A program made the translations under genes and the position numbers. From assembly GCA_001692895.1 (NCBI GenBank), contig KV748188.1:2480001-2544000 (forward strand): a DNA stretch of 64,000 bases, read 5' to 3'. Under the pieces are notes generated by a model. That model had not been told where the DNA came from, did not search any database, and saw only the letters and a program-made list of their open reading frames with translations. Positions 1 through 9,599 of this stretch are shown piece after piece; position 1 is the first letter of the stretch, and every line of letters starts with the position of its first letter. Origin of the DNA: Cenococcum geophilum 1.58. Taxonomy: Eukaryota; Ascomycota; Dothideomycetes; Gloniales; Gloniaceae.

Positions 1-764
1 AATACCAACCTTCTTGTGACCCAACCAAAACTAACCGTCAAAGTCTCCCCTAAACCTAGCGTTTGAGAAGTGGGTGACTCCTAACTGTGCCGGAACCTTC
101 TGATGTCGCGGCTCCCTGTTGCGCAAATATAACCATCCCTGGTCCTGCTGTGCGTTCCAGTAGCGCAAGGAGAAAGAATCGCCTAAAGTCTTTTGGTGTG
201 CCCAGGTCTCAATGCACTGATACAGTCGTTATCTAAGTCCCAGCCCTCGCCCAAAATAGAATTACGAGCTTGAACAGGCCAAAGAGTTAATATTTAGCAG
301 CTTCCACTCAAAACCGTGGGGCTACCCTCGTGGATTGTGCATCCCTTCCGCTCGATCATCTGGGAACGGAAATTTACATTATTGATTTCGCCACCCCTCC
401 CCCTTTGTCCATTCCATCGCCCTCATCATCATTAGCGCCAACTTCGTTCCAAGCCACGGAATTCGATGGAGTGTTGTCAACATTTATTCTAATCTCTAAA
501 CCTCGCTTGCGGCCGTGAATTCCGAGAATGGCTAACAGATCGAGATTGATATCAAAGTTGCCATCGGAAAAGTCCTGGCGACCGAATCCCCCAACGCCAT
601 ACCAGGCGTGGTTACTGGGGTAGGCCGACCTTTTTGTTCAGATCTGTGAGACAGAATATGTCTTCGCATGCCCTCTCAGCTGTGCATAAGCTGGGAAAGC
701 TAGTTGGAGATACTTGTCGAGCCCTCCAATGCAGCAGATACCGGACCGCATAGATCTTAATTCT
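1..764. other. Gene-free flank, 3' of the kinase gene
   Basis: Sequence of ordinary base composition with no RIP bias. The only open stretch, about 330-518 on the plus strand, encodes a 62-residue peptide rich in Pro and Ser that I cannot relate to any family. The segment probably holds the 3' untranslated region of the minus-strand kinase gene. No RNA gene or repeat was recognised. Confidence 0.4.
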
Positions 765-2585
765 TTAAGTCGGACCTACCCCAGAGCCCATGCGATTACG
801 GTAAGGGTTATTGTTGTTGCCTTCCGCCAGAAAGAGTGTAGGGTGACCTGGTGGAGAGTCGTGTGTTGCGTTTAAACCGTCATTGTGATTGTTTGGGAAG
901 GAAAACGGTCGGGCATGCGGTTCCCTTAGCAGCACAAGATGATGCGATGAAGTGGAAGACCGATTACTCTGTGAGGCAGCAGTAGCAAATCCATTGGAAA
1001 CTGATTTTGCTAAGTATGGTGGTAGTCGATTTTCTGGGGATGATTGGCCAATGCCGATTCTAGACGCATCACTTGTCCTCATATGAAGCATAGGCCAATC
1101 CCCACCGCTTTGCATCCCTGGCGAAAGCTCTGCCCCGTCCAAAAAATTTTGCTGTTCATCCTCGTCAGATTCAAGGTCATCTTGTTGTTGCTTGAGATGA
1201 TGAGCCCCATCCGAAGAGAGGGGCCAATTGAACCCATGTGGGTCAATTGGAGGAAGTGATGTATAGTTAGGCCATGGTGCAGACTGAGTGCGAGACATCC
1301 CCGGATTCAATGGACTCATAGAAGAAATGGATGATGAATCCCCCCAAGCGCGGGAGCCTGCTGTTGATAGCGACCTAACCTGCTGATCTGTCTTGTACAA
1401 CCGCTCTCTCAGCTCCTTAACCTGCTGTTCACTCTCGTATAATTGCCTCCCTAGCTCTTCAACCTGCCGACCGTTCTCATGCAAACGCCTTTTCTTAGCT
1501 TGTACGGGGAGGCAACATGCTCCGTGAATTGGCCAGTCTTTCCAGTCAGGTGTGTTCTTCCTCCTAAAGCCATCAATAAGTCCCAAATGTGTTTTGAGTT
1601 CAGCGGCTGTAGGTCGCGCTTTTGGGTCGGCAGAAAGCATATGTTTTATTTCTAACAACAAGTGCTGCTGGACCCTCCCGCGAATGCTGGAAACGACTGA
1701 AGGGACAAGGCGATTATGAATGTGCTCAATATTAGCTTGGAAGTGGGAACCATTGGAGTCTTTTACAGGGTGAAGGCGTTTAAGGCTGTCTGTCAGAGTA
1801 TCGGATAGGGTACAAGAACAAAACATCTCCAGGAAAATGCAACCGAGGGAGAACACATCTGCTGCACGGCCACTTCCATCTCTATTTGCAACCTCCGGGG
1901 CAAAGTATCGAGCAGTACCACGTTCGTTGTTATCAGTTTCACTTCCCGTTAGAGTTGAAAAGTCCGTTGAGGTACCAAAATCTGCTATCCATATACCAGT
2001 TGCAGTAAGGAGGAAATTTGACGGTTTGAGGTCCTTGTGCTTGATCTTAATGTCTTCGCTATGAAGGTATGCGAGAGTTCCAGCAAGGCATCCAAAGCAC
2101 CGAAACAACCATTTTCCGGCAGAGTCCCGCGCAATCGAACAGCTCGTCGTGTCAATACCTAACTGGCTGAAGCGGTAGATTGGTTCTGGGTCGCGTTCTT
2201 TGATGTCATCGTTTGTCTTTGCAGTCTTGAAAGCATCCATATCCTCAAAGAACGTGTTGAGCGTGCATACAGCTACAGGATATATCAAAAGACCCAAGGT
2301 CAGACGGTGAGTATATGAGCCGGCCAGCTTGACAATGTGCTGATGGTTTAGTTTCCTCAAGTTCCAGATTTCCTTGAGCTCTTGAGCTCCAATAGTTCTT
2401 CGACAGCGTCTTTCTTTCCATGCTAAGGGTACTCCTTTGCAAATTGTTTTATAGACATTTCCAAAAGTGCCATGGCCAAGATACTCCTCCTTTTTTAAAG
2501 GTATTGGCTCATTTGCGTCGAAATCCACATGGTGACAGTCTCTACTTGGCCAATCCCGCCGGCTTGACCCAGATTGAGATAACAT
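765..2585 (-). CDS. Protein kinase (Ser/Thr type) with C-terminal coiled coil
   Basis: Single-exon gene for 606 residues. The N-terminal half is a eukaryotic protein kinase domain that should phosphorylate Ser/Thr on unknown substrates. Visible motifs are the glycine loop LGHGTFGNV (residues 36-44), the ATP-binding Lys in LAWKE (K57), a likely helix-C Glu at E69, the catalytic loop HKDLKPSN (183-190, with HKD for the usual HRD), DFG (202-204) and APE (229-231). All catalytic residues are present, so it should be active. About residues 363-405 form a heptad-like, Gln/Glu/Leu-rich coiled coil with three similar repeats, followed by a low-complexity Ser/Pro/Asn tail that is probably disordered. 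No signal peptide or membrane segment is seen. The start at 2585 precedes the domain by about 35 residues and no better upstream ATG is in frame. It resembles lineage-expanded fungal kinases with long C-terminal tails; no exact orthologue is claimed. Confidence 0.9.
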   Translation of the reverse strand: MLSQSGSSRRDWPSRDCHHVDFDANEPIPLKKEEYLGHGTFGNVYKTICKGVPLAWKERRCRRTIGAQELKEIWNLRKLNHQHIVKLAGSYTHRLTLGLLIYPVAVCTLNTFFEDMDAFKTAKTNDDIKERDPEPIYRFSQLGIDTTSCSIARDSAGKWLFRCFGCLAGTLAYLHSEDIKIKHKDLKPSNFLLTATGIWIADFGTSTDFSTLTGSETDNNERGTARYFAPEVANRDGSGRAADVFSLGCIFLEMFCSCTLSDTLTDSLKRLHPVKDSNGSHFQANIEHIHNRLVPSVVSSIRGRVQQHLLLEIKHMLSADPKARPTAAELKTHLGLIDGFRRKNTPDWKDWPIHGACCLPVQAKKRRLHENGRQVEELGRQLYESEQQVKELRERLYKTDQQVRSLSTAGSRAWGDSSSISSMSPLNPGMSRTQSAPWPNYTSLPPIDPHGFNWPLSSDGAHHLKQQQDDLESDEDEQQNFLDGAELSPGMQSGGDWPMLHMRTSDASRIGIGQSSPENRLPPYLAKSVSNGFATAASQSNRSSTSSHHLVLLREPHARPFSFPNNHNDGLNATHDSPPGHPTLFLAEGNNNNPYRNRMGSGVGPT

Positions 2586-3901
2586 TGCGTCCCTAAGCCC
2601 GCCTCGCCGCCGCCCTGTCTTATCCTCTTCCTCCTTTGGGCTTGTAATGCTAGTAAGCTTTGTAGTTGGAAGCTCCTATGGACCAATGCCTAACTTCGGG
2701 ACAACTTAAATTGAGGTTGACGTTATCGAAGGCTAGGGGATGTGAGGATGTCTCAGCATGCTCTGCAATTGCACCACTGACTCACCCTGCTATGATTGAG
2801 GTCAGAATGCTTTTCTTAGCCATTCGGAAACCTGCTGGCTCGAAAGACACTTACTACTCCGATGCGATGAACATTGAAACTGTGTTGAGTAACGGTCATT
2901 AACAATGTTCGCTGCTGGAATTTCTCTCGCTGTGCGGCAGTGAGAAAGGAGTATGTCCTCCATGTTAAAGGCTGACCACGTAGGTCCATTATGTTTAATC
3001 GTGGGAGATCACTGCTCCGCTCCACTCGCTGCAACCACCTGGCCATGCAGCTCATCGCCTAACGTGGCCGGTGCTTGGCCCGCTCACCCAGTCAGCCGAG
3101 CCGAATAACGCCGGAAAGGGAAAAGGTGGGAACGCAGATTGCTTGCCCATGTGAGTGCTCCAGGATGCATGCCTGTGTGGAGAGGGCGAGTTCATCCTAT
3201 CCAATGGCGATCCAACAGGTATTTCATGCCTGTGTGGAGAGGGCGAGTTCATCCTATCCAATGGCGATCCAACAGGTATTTCATGCCTGTGTGGAGAGGG
3301 CGAGTTCATCCTATCCAATGGCGATCCAACAGGTATGTGAGGTTGAAATGGAGATTTCATCGCTGGATGGGACGTGATTTGCTTACCAATGCAACCCAGA
3401 CCTGCAGAACCCCTTCTGGAGAAATCACGGATTGCCCGCTGTTCAATATCCAGACTCAGACTGAAGCTGCAGTGTTTATTGAAAGCTCCTAGCGAATTGG
3501 AAAATGACGACTGTGCTGGACTAGTTGATGGCCTCTGGAAATATGCCTATCCAGTCTGGCCCTCAGGAGGCAACAGCTGGAAACTCAGCGCAATACAGCA
3601 CTCCCGTTGTCACACCTTTGGAAATGCGATACCCCAACACAACCTAAACATAGATCACATAGGGGAATTGAATCCGATCAGTAATTAGAGGAGAGTTAGG
3701 ATTTGGAAATTCATTAGATTTCGCTACTGGTGCAAATGCCGCTTCAAACGGTGTTAAATTGTCTGAAACCGGACGTCCATGTCGCTCGACATAGGCCTAC
3801 TTTCTCACATACAACTTTCGTTCGGGTCGTGATTTCAGTCGCCACCACCAAATAAATGCAGCCCCGATAATAACCAACCTCAATTTTCCAAATCATCCGT
3901 A
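2586..3901. other. Intergenic region with tandem repeat
   Basis: About 1.3 kb between the kinase 5' end and the 3' end of the PCI gene. Several overlapping open frames exist on both strands, but none resembles a known protein. Their openness around 3150-3340 is explained by a 57-bp tandem repeat without stops. The kinase promoter should lie at the left side of this interval. Base composition is normal. Confidence 0.4.
3169..3339. repeat. Three tandem copies of a 57-bp unit
   Basis: Copies start at 3169, 3226 and 3283, each beginning ATGCCTGTGTGGAGAG. The first two are identical over 57 bases and the third differs only in its last few bases. As 57 is divisible by three and the unit has no stop in any plus frame, all three plus frames stay open and each would encode a 19-residue repeat. 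The minus strand is also open in one frame. No RIP bias. Function unknown; a minisatellite is the simplest reading. Confidence 0.9.
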
Positions 3902-6303
3902 TCAATCAAATGCGGCGGCCCCAACCGGCCTCGCACCGCTCAAATTGACAACCATGCCTGGCCCAAATCCGCCCGCAACAGCTCCTCCCTGCGACACATC
4001 TTTCTTCCAACCAGGTACCTCATCGTCAGATCGTGACTTGATGACTTCCCATACATTAGGAAAGCCAGCAGCCAGAGCGCCCTTTCTCTTCGCGCCCTGA
4101 ATTGCAAACCGGCGCAGCTTGTGCGAGATGAATCCATTCAATAGGCCTTGATTGATAAGAGAGGAGCATATACTCTCCATGCCCAGAATGGTTGGTAGCA
4201 AGATCTCGGGCTCAAAGTCTTCACAGCCCTCGAAATCTGGATCAATGTACGCAGCACTGGGAGGCGGGTCCTGCGACATGAAGATCCAGTTCGTGTGGCG
4301 GCGGCCAGGCCCGCCATCGAGCTGAGAGAGCGGCATCATGGCACGCTTCTCCAGGTAGGTGAACAGAGCCAAGACATCGTGGAGATCGAGTGTCGGTGCG
4401 CGGCGGGAGTTCGCGTCGCCTTGGACGCCGGCGAGGAGAAAGGTGCGGCGGAATAGGGAGCGCCAAACTATGACTTCGCAGCGGTTTTCAATTTGGAGGA
4501 AGATGCGGAAGTGCAAGAACCAATCAGCATGCTCGTGCTTGGGGTCTGTAAGGCGGCGGAAGGATTCTAGGTCACCTCTAGCCATGGCGCGGCAGATGGG
4601 GTTGAAGCGTTCTCGGATGCCTTGAGCTTCCGGTCGTCGGTAGAGGAACTCTGAAGGAAAGCGGCCAAGGATTATGTTGGAAGCAATTAGGTATATGAGA
4701 ATTAGGCGGCGTTGGCGTAAGCATTGGGGGCTTGCGAGACATTGGTCGTAAGCTGCTTGAAGAGCGAGCTGCGCGGCATAGAAGTGATTACTAGCAAACA
4801 TGAAGCGTCCGAGGTAGTAAAGATATGTGACCCGTTCAGAAGCTGGGTATATGGACAGAGGAGGTGATTGATTGTAAATATTGGTAAATATTTGCTCGCC
4901 ATTGCGGCTTTTATTGCACTGTAATGCATCAACACTCGAATATGTCTGATGGAGTACACCTGATTTCTGACCTGAAAGAGAATCTTTAAGCAGAGATTCG
5001 CAATTTTGTAGATACCGGATTTTTTCCCATCGGGTTTGCCGCCTCTTGTTCCTGATGCAGTAGGTGTTCGATCGTTTAAGCAAGTTACGAACGCTTGCCG
5101 AAGTATGTTTGCTGCTCGTTCTGGAAGTGTCTCTCTTGCACCGTCATCCTCGAATGATGCCTTTCTTACCAAATGAGCAATAAGCTCAGGTCTCTTGTCA
5201 AGACCAATGGCGAGGCGAGCGAACATACGAGCATAGGAAATTACAGTAGGGAGAATGATGACACCATTGGTAGGATGCGCGAGCGCGCTATTGCATTTCC
5301 TACGATACATTAGTCAGCTCTATAGCTATATTAGAGGACTACCAGATAGGTGCAATAGAAATATGGAGCGGATTTGATGCATAAAATCGTCCTCTGGGAG
5401 GCTTTTGCAGTCTTTAGCCAAGAGCTACCCCAGAAATTGCCAAGGTTTTAAGAGACCCCAGGACACGATGATGAGTTTCCTAGTATATGCTAAGCCGGAT
5501 TGAAGTAACCGAAATGGTGGTTTTCTATGCATTAATTCTGCTCCTTCTCTCACATACTGTTGGAGTTCACTGAGCAAATTGTAGGTATCCAGCAAATTCC
5601 CCGCGTCAACATCTCGTATAAAGACGAAATAATTGGCAATGAACTTCACAAATGCCGCCCAGGATGAGCCATCCAAATCCTCTTGCGCCGCGGTTAACTT
5701 CCGATTGCACTTCTCTTCCAACGCATCTTCGCTGCCTTTCGGAAAAGCTTGGCGTATCTGTGCAATCATGGTATTGTATAGATCGTTGAATGGTGGCTCG
5801 ATAACTAAGTAGCTCTGTAATTTTTCGCCATTCTTGTCGAGAAGGATATTGTTAGTTTCTTCGAGAAACTTATCGAGGACTGGAGTAGAACTGGATTGCA
5901 TCGTTGATGCAATCGCAGGACGCTGCTTCGAGCGTCGTGCTTTTTGATTCTGGATAAATTCCAACTTTGAGTTGTAGACGGCTTCAGCTAGGGGGGCGCA
6001 AAGGACTGAGAGAGTATCGTAGTCCTCCTCAGAATGGGGAATTAGTCGTTGCTTAACGCGGCTAAAGAGCTTATGGAGGGCATGCCAGGTTAGGCGTGGA
6101 GGGAAGGTTTGGGTTGGATCATTGAGGATATCTAGACATTGCTCGGCGGTGGTCGGTGAAAAGGCTCTTCGTCGTGGAGGGACATCCGGCCAGGCTTGCG
6201 GAGTGGTGGGTCGTCGGATTCGTGGCGGCGGTAGAGATGGCGGTTGCGTTGGTCGTAAATTGAAGCTCAGGCTCCGACGGCTTCGACCAGTGGTTCGCCG
6301 CAT
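3902..6303 (-). CDS. PCI-domain protein, PCID2/Thp1/Csn12 family
   Basis: Three exons: 6303-5558, 5299-4972 and 4918-3902, giving 696 residues in one frame. Intron 1 (5557-5300, 258 nt) has donor GTATGT and acceptor TAG. Intron 2 (4971-4919, 53 nt) has donor GTCAGA and acceptor CAG. Members of this family belong to mRNA export and transcription-coupled complexes (TREX-2 Thp1, Thp3-Csn12, PCID2), where the PCI fold and C-terminal winged helix bind partners and RNA. Diagnostic stretches are TLPERAANILRQAF (306-319), LYYLGRFMFASNHFYAAQLA (391-410) and RRLILIYLIASNIILGRFP (428-446), in the usual family order. Residues 1-60 are basic and Pro-rich, probably disordered, and residues 60-220 are a fungal-type helical extension, so the protein is longer than the roughly 400-480 residues of many relatives. 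No RIP damage. Which of the three paralogous groups it belongs to is uncertain. Confidence 0.85.
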
Positions 6304-6783
6304 GGTTCAGGGACAACGTTCCGCGCCCCGAAGCTCTCAACACTCTCCTTCGAGGTCTGAGAAGGGTGATTGATTCCATTCCGCGTGGTTTTCCTTTATA
6401 TACTTCTAATTTGCTCCGTGCTTTGTCTCCCTTTCAATTGCGTGTTGCGCATTGTTTGCTACGTTCGATTTTCACATGTGATGCGGCCGCAAGACGCATT
6501 GCTAAGTGATGTCACTGCCCGAAAGCACCCGCCAGCTCCCAAAACACCTTTTAAGGAGTAAGACCACTCGTAATCTGTCTAAACTTGCCAAATACCTCAA
6601 TTAACTCCACTATGGCTGCCCAATACGCCATACAACGTTTCCTCACCAATTCCATTCTCTTTGTCTACCAGCTCATCCTGTCGGACGGACAAGTCACTGA
6701 GAAGAACTCTGTCTATTGAATGTGGCTCTATAGCCTCTATAAATACATAAGAAAAAGGGTAGTAGACTAATTTGGTTACCGTG
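6304..6783. other. Divergent upstream region of PCI gene and FMO relic
   Basis: About 480 bp between the minus-strand PCI gene and the plus-strand monooxygenase relic, so it probably held both promoters. A pyrimidine-rich stretch lies around 6390-6450. No coding sequence is supported, and no specific factor site is called. Confidence 0.35.
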
Positions 6784-6846
6784 TCGGAGACCGAGTCGTA
6801 GACCGAGTCGTTGATCGAGTCGTTGACCGAGTCGCTGACCGAGACA
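6784..6846. repeat. Degenerate 12-bp tandem repeat
   Basis: About five copies of a 12-bp unit close to GACCGAGTCGTT, each differing by one or two bases, just upstream of the monooxygenase relic. On the minus strand the unit would encode alternating Asp/Ser/Val, but no gene is supported there. Confidence 0.8.
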
Positions 6847-6869
6847 GTAGTAAGACATACGAGAACAGG

Positions 6870-8063
6870 GTGGTGAGTCATAAGGTGATACCTGAGAGTG
6901 ACCTCAACGGTCGACACATCCAATGGGTCCTCGATAAATTATTGTCTCCAACCCCACCACCACCAAATGCCAATCTCAGCAGGCCAAAGATTGCTATTAT
7001 CGGTGCAGGCCTCACGGGTGTCTCAGCAGCATCTCATTGCGTCGGTCATGGATTCGATTGCAGAATCTTCGAGGCTGGTGGTCGTAAAGCTCTTGGTGGC
7101 ATATTCAGTGTAAGTTTAATTATCACCTGTGGAATCCCTTCACCTAAATAAAACCACAGAAAGTAAACAACACCTCCGGCCTGCAAATCCACAGTATCAT
7201 GTATCGTTTCCACCCTTCCGTCAAATGAGGGAAAGGATATCCCGACCGCCAGAAAATCGTCAGTCAAATCACCGAACTGTGGGAGCGCTATGGACTCGAA
7301 ACGAAAACTACCTTCGATACCAGAGTCACCAAGGCCTATAAAGACCCTCATGGCAGGTGGGTTGTCAATGACCCTTCATATGGTAGGTTTGATAGTGTTA
7401 TTGCCGCCATTGGAACCTGTGGAGACCCCAAAATGGCACACGTCCCTAGTCAAGAGAAGTTCAAGGGGGAAATCTACCACTCCTCGCAACTTGACGGGAA
7501 GAACGCAAAAGACAAAAAGTAGTAGTTGTCGGAGGTGGAGCAAGCGCCGTAGAAACCCTCGAGTTTGTCGCCGCAGAGAATGTAGTCCATACAAACGTTC
7601 TTGCACGAGTAAGTTGAACTTTCGATTCTTCAAGTTCTCATGCTGAGGAAATCCCCGTAGTCTGAAAATGGTTAATCCCTCGCAATCCACTCGTCGATAT
7701 GCTTCTCTCCCTCAACATCTTCGGCGAAGAAACTCTCTTCTCCTAGGTCCCTGAAGGACTCCGCCTCTTCCTCTACCGCGACCTTTACGACCTCTCTCCG
7801 CCACCAAACAGCAGCAAAGGCATCTTTATCGACACGCCCATGGTCAACGATGATGTTCTGAGCCTAGTCCGTAACGGCAAAGCTTCCTGGCTTCATAGCG
7901 ACATCATCGCCTTCGACGACACCCCAACAAGTGCAGTCATGACGTGNTGAAAGGCGGCCCCGGTCGCGAAGAACTCATCGAAGCCGACTTTGTCATCATG
8001 ACGACGGGCTACCACCGGCCGAGCCTAAACTTTCTGCTGCCCGAGTGCTTCGCCGGTAGCTAA
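6870..8063 (+). pseudogene. Broken flavin-containing monooxygenase
   Basis: Relic of an FAD/NADPH-dependent monooxygenase of the FMO type, which would oxygenate N, S or carbonyl groups of small molecules and is common in fungal secondary metabolism. The FAD-binding Rossmann motif IGAGLTG lies near 6990-7020 and the second, NADPH-binding motif VVGGGASAVE near 7525-7555. An intron with donor GTAAGT fits at 7111-7159. Breaks seen: an in-frame stop near 7228 after FHPSVK, a frameshift near 7518 before the second Rossmann motif, another around 7640-7670, a stop near 7745 after EETLFS, and an N in a disturbed stretch at 7947. The frame ends after LLPECFAGS at about 8060, so the C-terminal part is missing. 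A mariner-type remnant begins 10 bp later, which suggests that insertion or an associated deletion removed the 3' end. Base composition is normal, so decay is by ordinary mutation, not RIP. Confidence 0.8.
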
Positions 8064-8072
8064 AACGGAGTA

Positions 8073-8786
8073 ACGTAGGTAACGAAGTTTTGACCGCCGG
8101 GTTATGACCGCACTAGCAGACCGTTTTCTTTTTATAGCTAGCTTATTGCCTAAAGAAGTATACTGCCGCTTCAGGAGTAAACAACCGACCTTCTCAGGTA
8201 CTTTTCCACCCTTAACTCCACGAAATACGCCACCAATCTACGCCTATGCCTCGCTGACCTCAAGCACCAGATGCGAAAGATTGTATATAAGCTGCTCTTA
8301 CTGCCTGGCGAGCATGCGGCTTATATCGCAGCCCCTAAGCCTGCGCGACTGCCCATGGAGTTCCTCCCACTACTTTTTGAAAACGACTCCAAGGCAATTA
8401 TGCAACGTTGAAATAATCAACTGCGGATGAGCTCCAGAAGCGGGCGGAAGAGTCCTCTACTACCGCCGCTACGGCTGCGGCTCTTGTCAAACAACTTCAG
8501 GAGGCCGCCAAGAAGGTGACAGAGGACCCGCAGGAAGGGCAGGAGGACGATGACATAAGCAACTCAAGAGTCCCCAGATGAGGGGCCAACTCAGTGGGCA
8601 ATTAAAATGTAAAACACCAAAAATCGACTTTATATAGACTCTATTATATATATTTATATCTTCAAGACTTCTTACTAACAATTCGATGACTCATAATGGC
8701 TTTTACTAGTTATTTACCACTAAATCAGCATTTTGGCGAATTTTGGTGTGCAAAACAGTGAGCGACCAAAACCCCGTTACCTACTT
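8073..8786. mobile_element. Mariner/Fot1-type element remnant, 714 bp
   Basis: The ends are inverted: GTAGGTAACGAAGTTTTGACC begins at 8075, and the complement of the right end reads GTAGGTAACGGGGTTTTGGTC. Both ends are flanked by TA (8071-8072 and 8787-8788), the target duplication of Tc1/mariner-type elements. The inside has a short relic frame (about 8420-8580) that reads as an Ala/Gln/Glu-rich helical segment, possibly the C-terminal part of a transposase. It is too short for a full Fot1/Pot2-like element (about 1.9 kb), so it is an internally deleted copy. Confidence 0.7.
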
Positions 8787-8788
8787 TA

Positions 8789-8956
8789 TAATTTAAATAA
8801 ATAAAACCCCCCCAGTGAGTGCCTGACTTAACCTAATGATTTTTAGGTTAATGTAAGGTGGCAAGCCCTACGCCACTCGGCCAAATACTAAAAATATATA
8901 AGGCCGATGCAGGTCACTAGCAGGCTAGGGGACCCCGGTCATAGACCTGTCACCGG
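8789..8956. other. Short spacer with imperfect hairpin
   Basis: Contains an imperfect inverted repeat, ACTTAACCTAA / TTAGGTTAATGT, near 8828-8851. The last eight bases, GTCACCGG (8949-8956), are the left target duplication of the hAT element. Nothing coding is seen. Confidence 0.5.
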
Positions 8957-9209
8957 TAGGGTGTGAGCTTACACTTACACGTGTACATACATTCGTGTAC
9001 ATACACGGTGTACACGTGTATTCTAAAGGGTTACACCGTGTATTGCACGGGCCATATGCTTCATAAACAGTGTAATAAAGAGTCTTTCGTTTGGATAACC
9101 TATAGTATTAAATTACTATAAGCAGAACACCTATTTGCAAGGCCGTTCATCGCACTCTTTCTTTAAGCGGTATACTCGTCCCTATCACGAGCCTTGGCTT
9201 AGTGTTTTC

Positions 9210-9403
9210 TGTTAGAAACACAGGGCAAATCACCAATACTACTCGAGTAGATACAGTGATGGAAAAGGTTGTTGTTCTAGATAGGGGAGGGTAAGGAATT
9301 TAAGGTTCCTCACCACACTAGTGCCGCGACGGCACGTGACGGCAAGTTGCCTTACGTGACGGCAATATGCCGCACATAAGGGCAAATTGCCTTATTCCCA
9401 ATA
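9210..9403 (-). repeat. Copia-1 3' LTR
   Basis: Begins TGTTAGAAACACAGGGCAAA on the plus strand and pairs with 15013-15206 over 194 bases. It contains palindromic CACGTGACGGCAA and TTGCC blocks shared in part with the LTR of Copia-3. Confidence 0.9.
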
Positions 9404-9599
9404 CTGGTAACTCTTCTTTTTGTAGTTACTATTTATATGTAAACAGATAATATATAACAATACGACCGTAGGCAGACTATAGCAGAATTTAGTAGGTAAT
9501 ACGCCTTATTCTACTAACCCGGACTTCTACTAACTAATTACAATTTTCCATCCCTGGGATAGAAAATTACTATTAGCTCACTTACTACTAGCGCCTTAG

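Noticed and set aside
330..518. 62-codon plus-strand frame
   Set aside because: Low-complexity Pro/Ser sequence without family match or gene context.
3169..3339. Possible CRISPR-like array
   Set aside because: Units are directly adjacent with no spacers, and the genome is eukaryotic. It is a tandem minisatellite.
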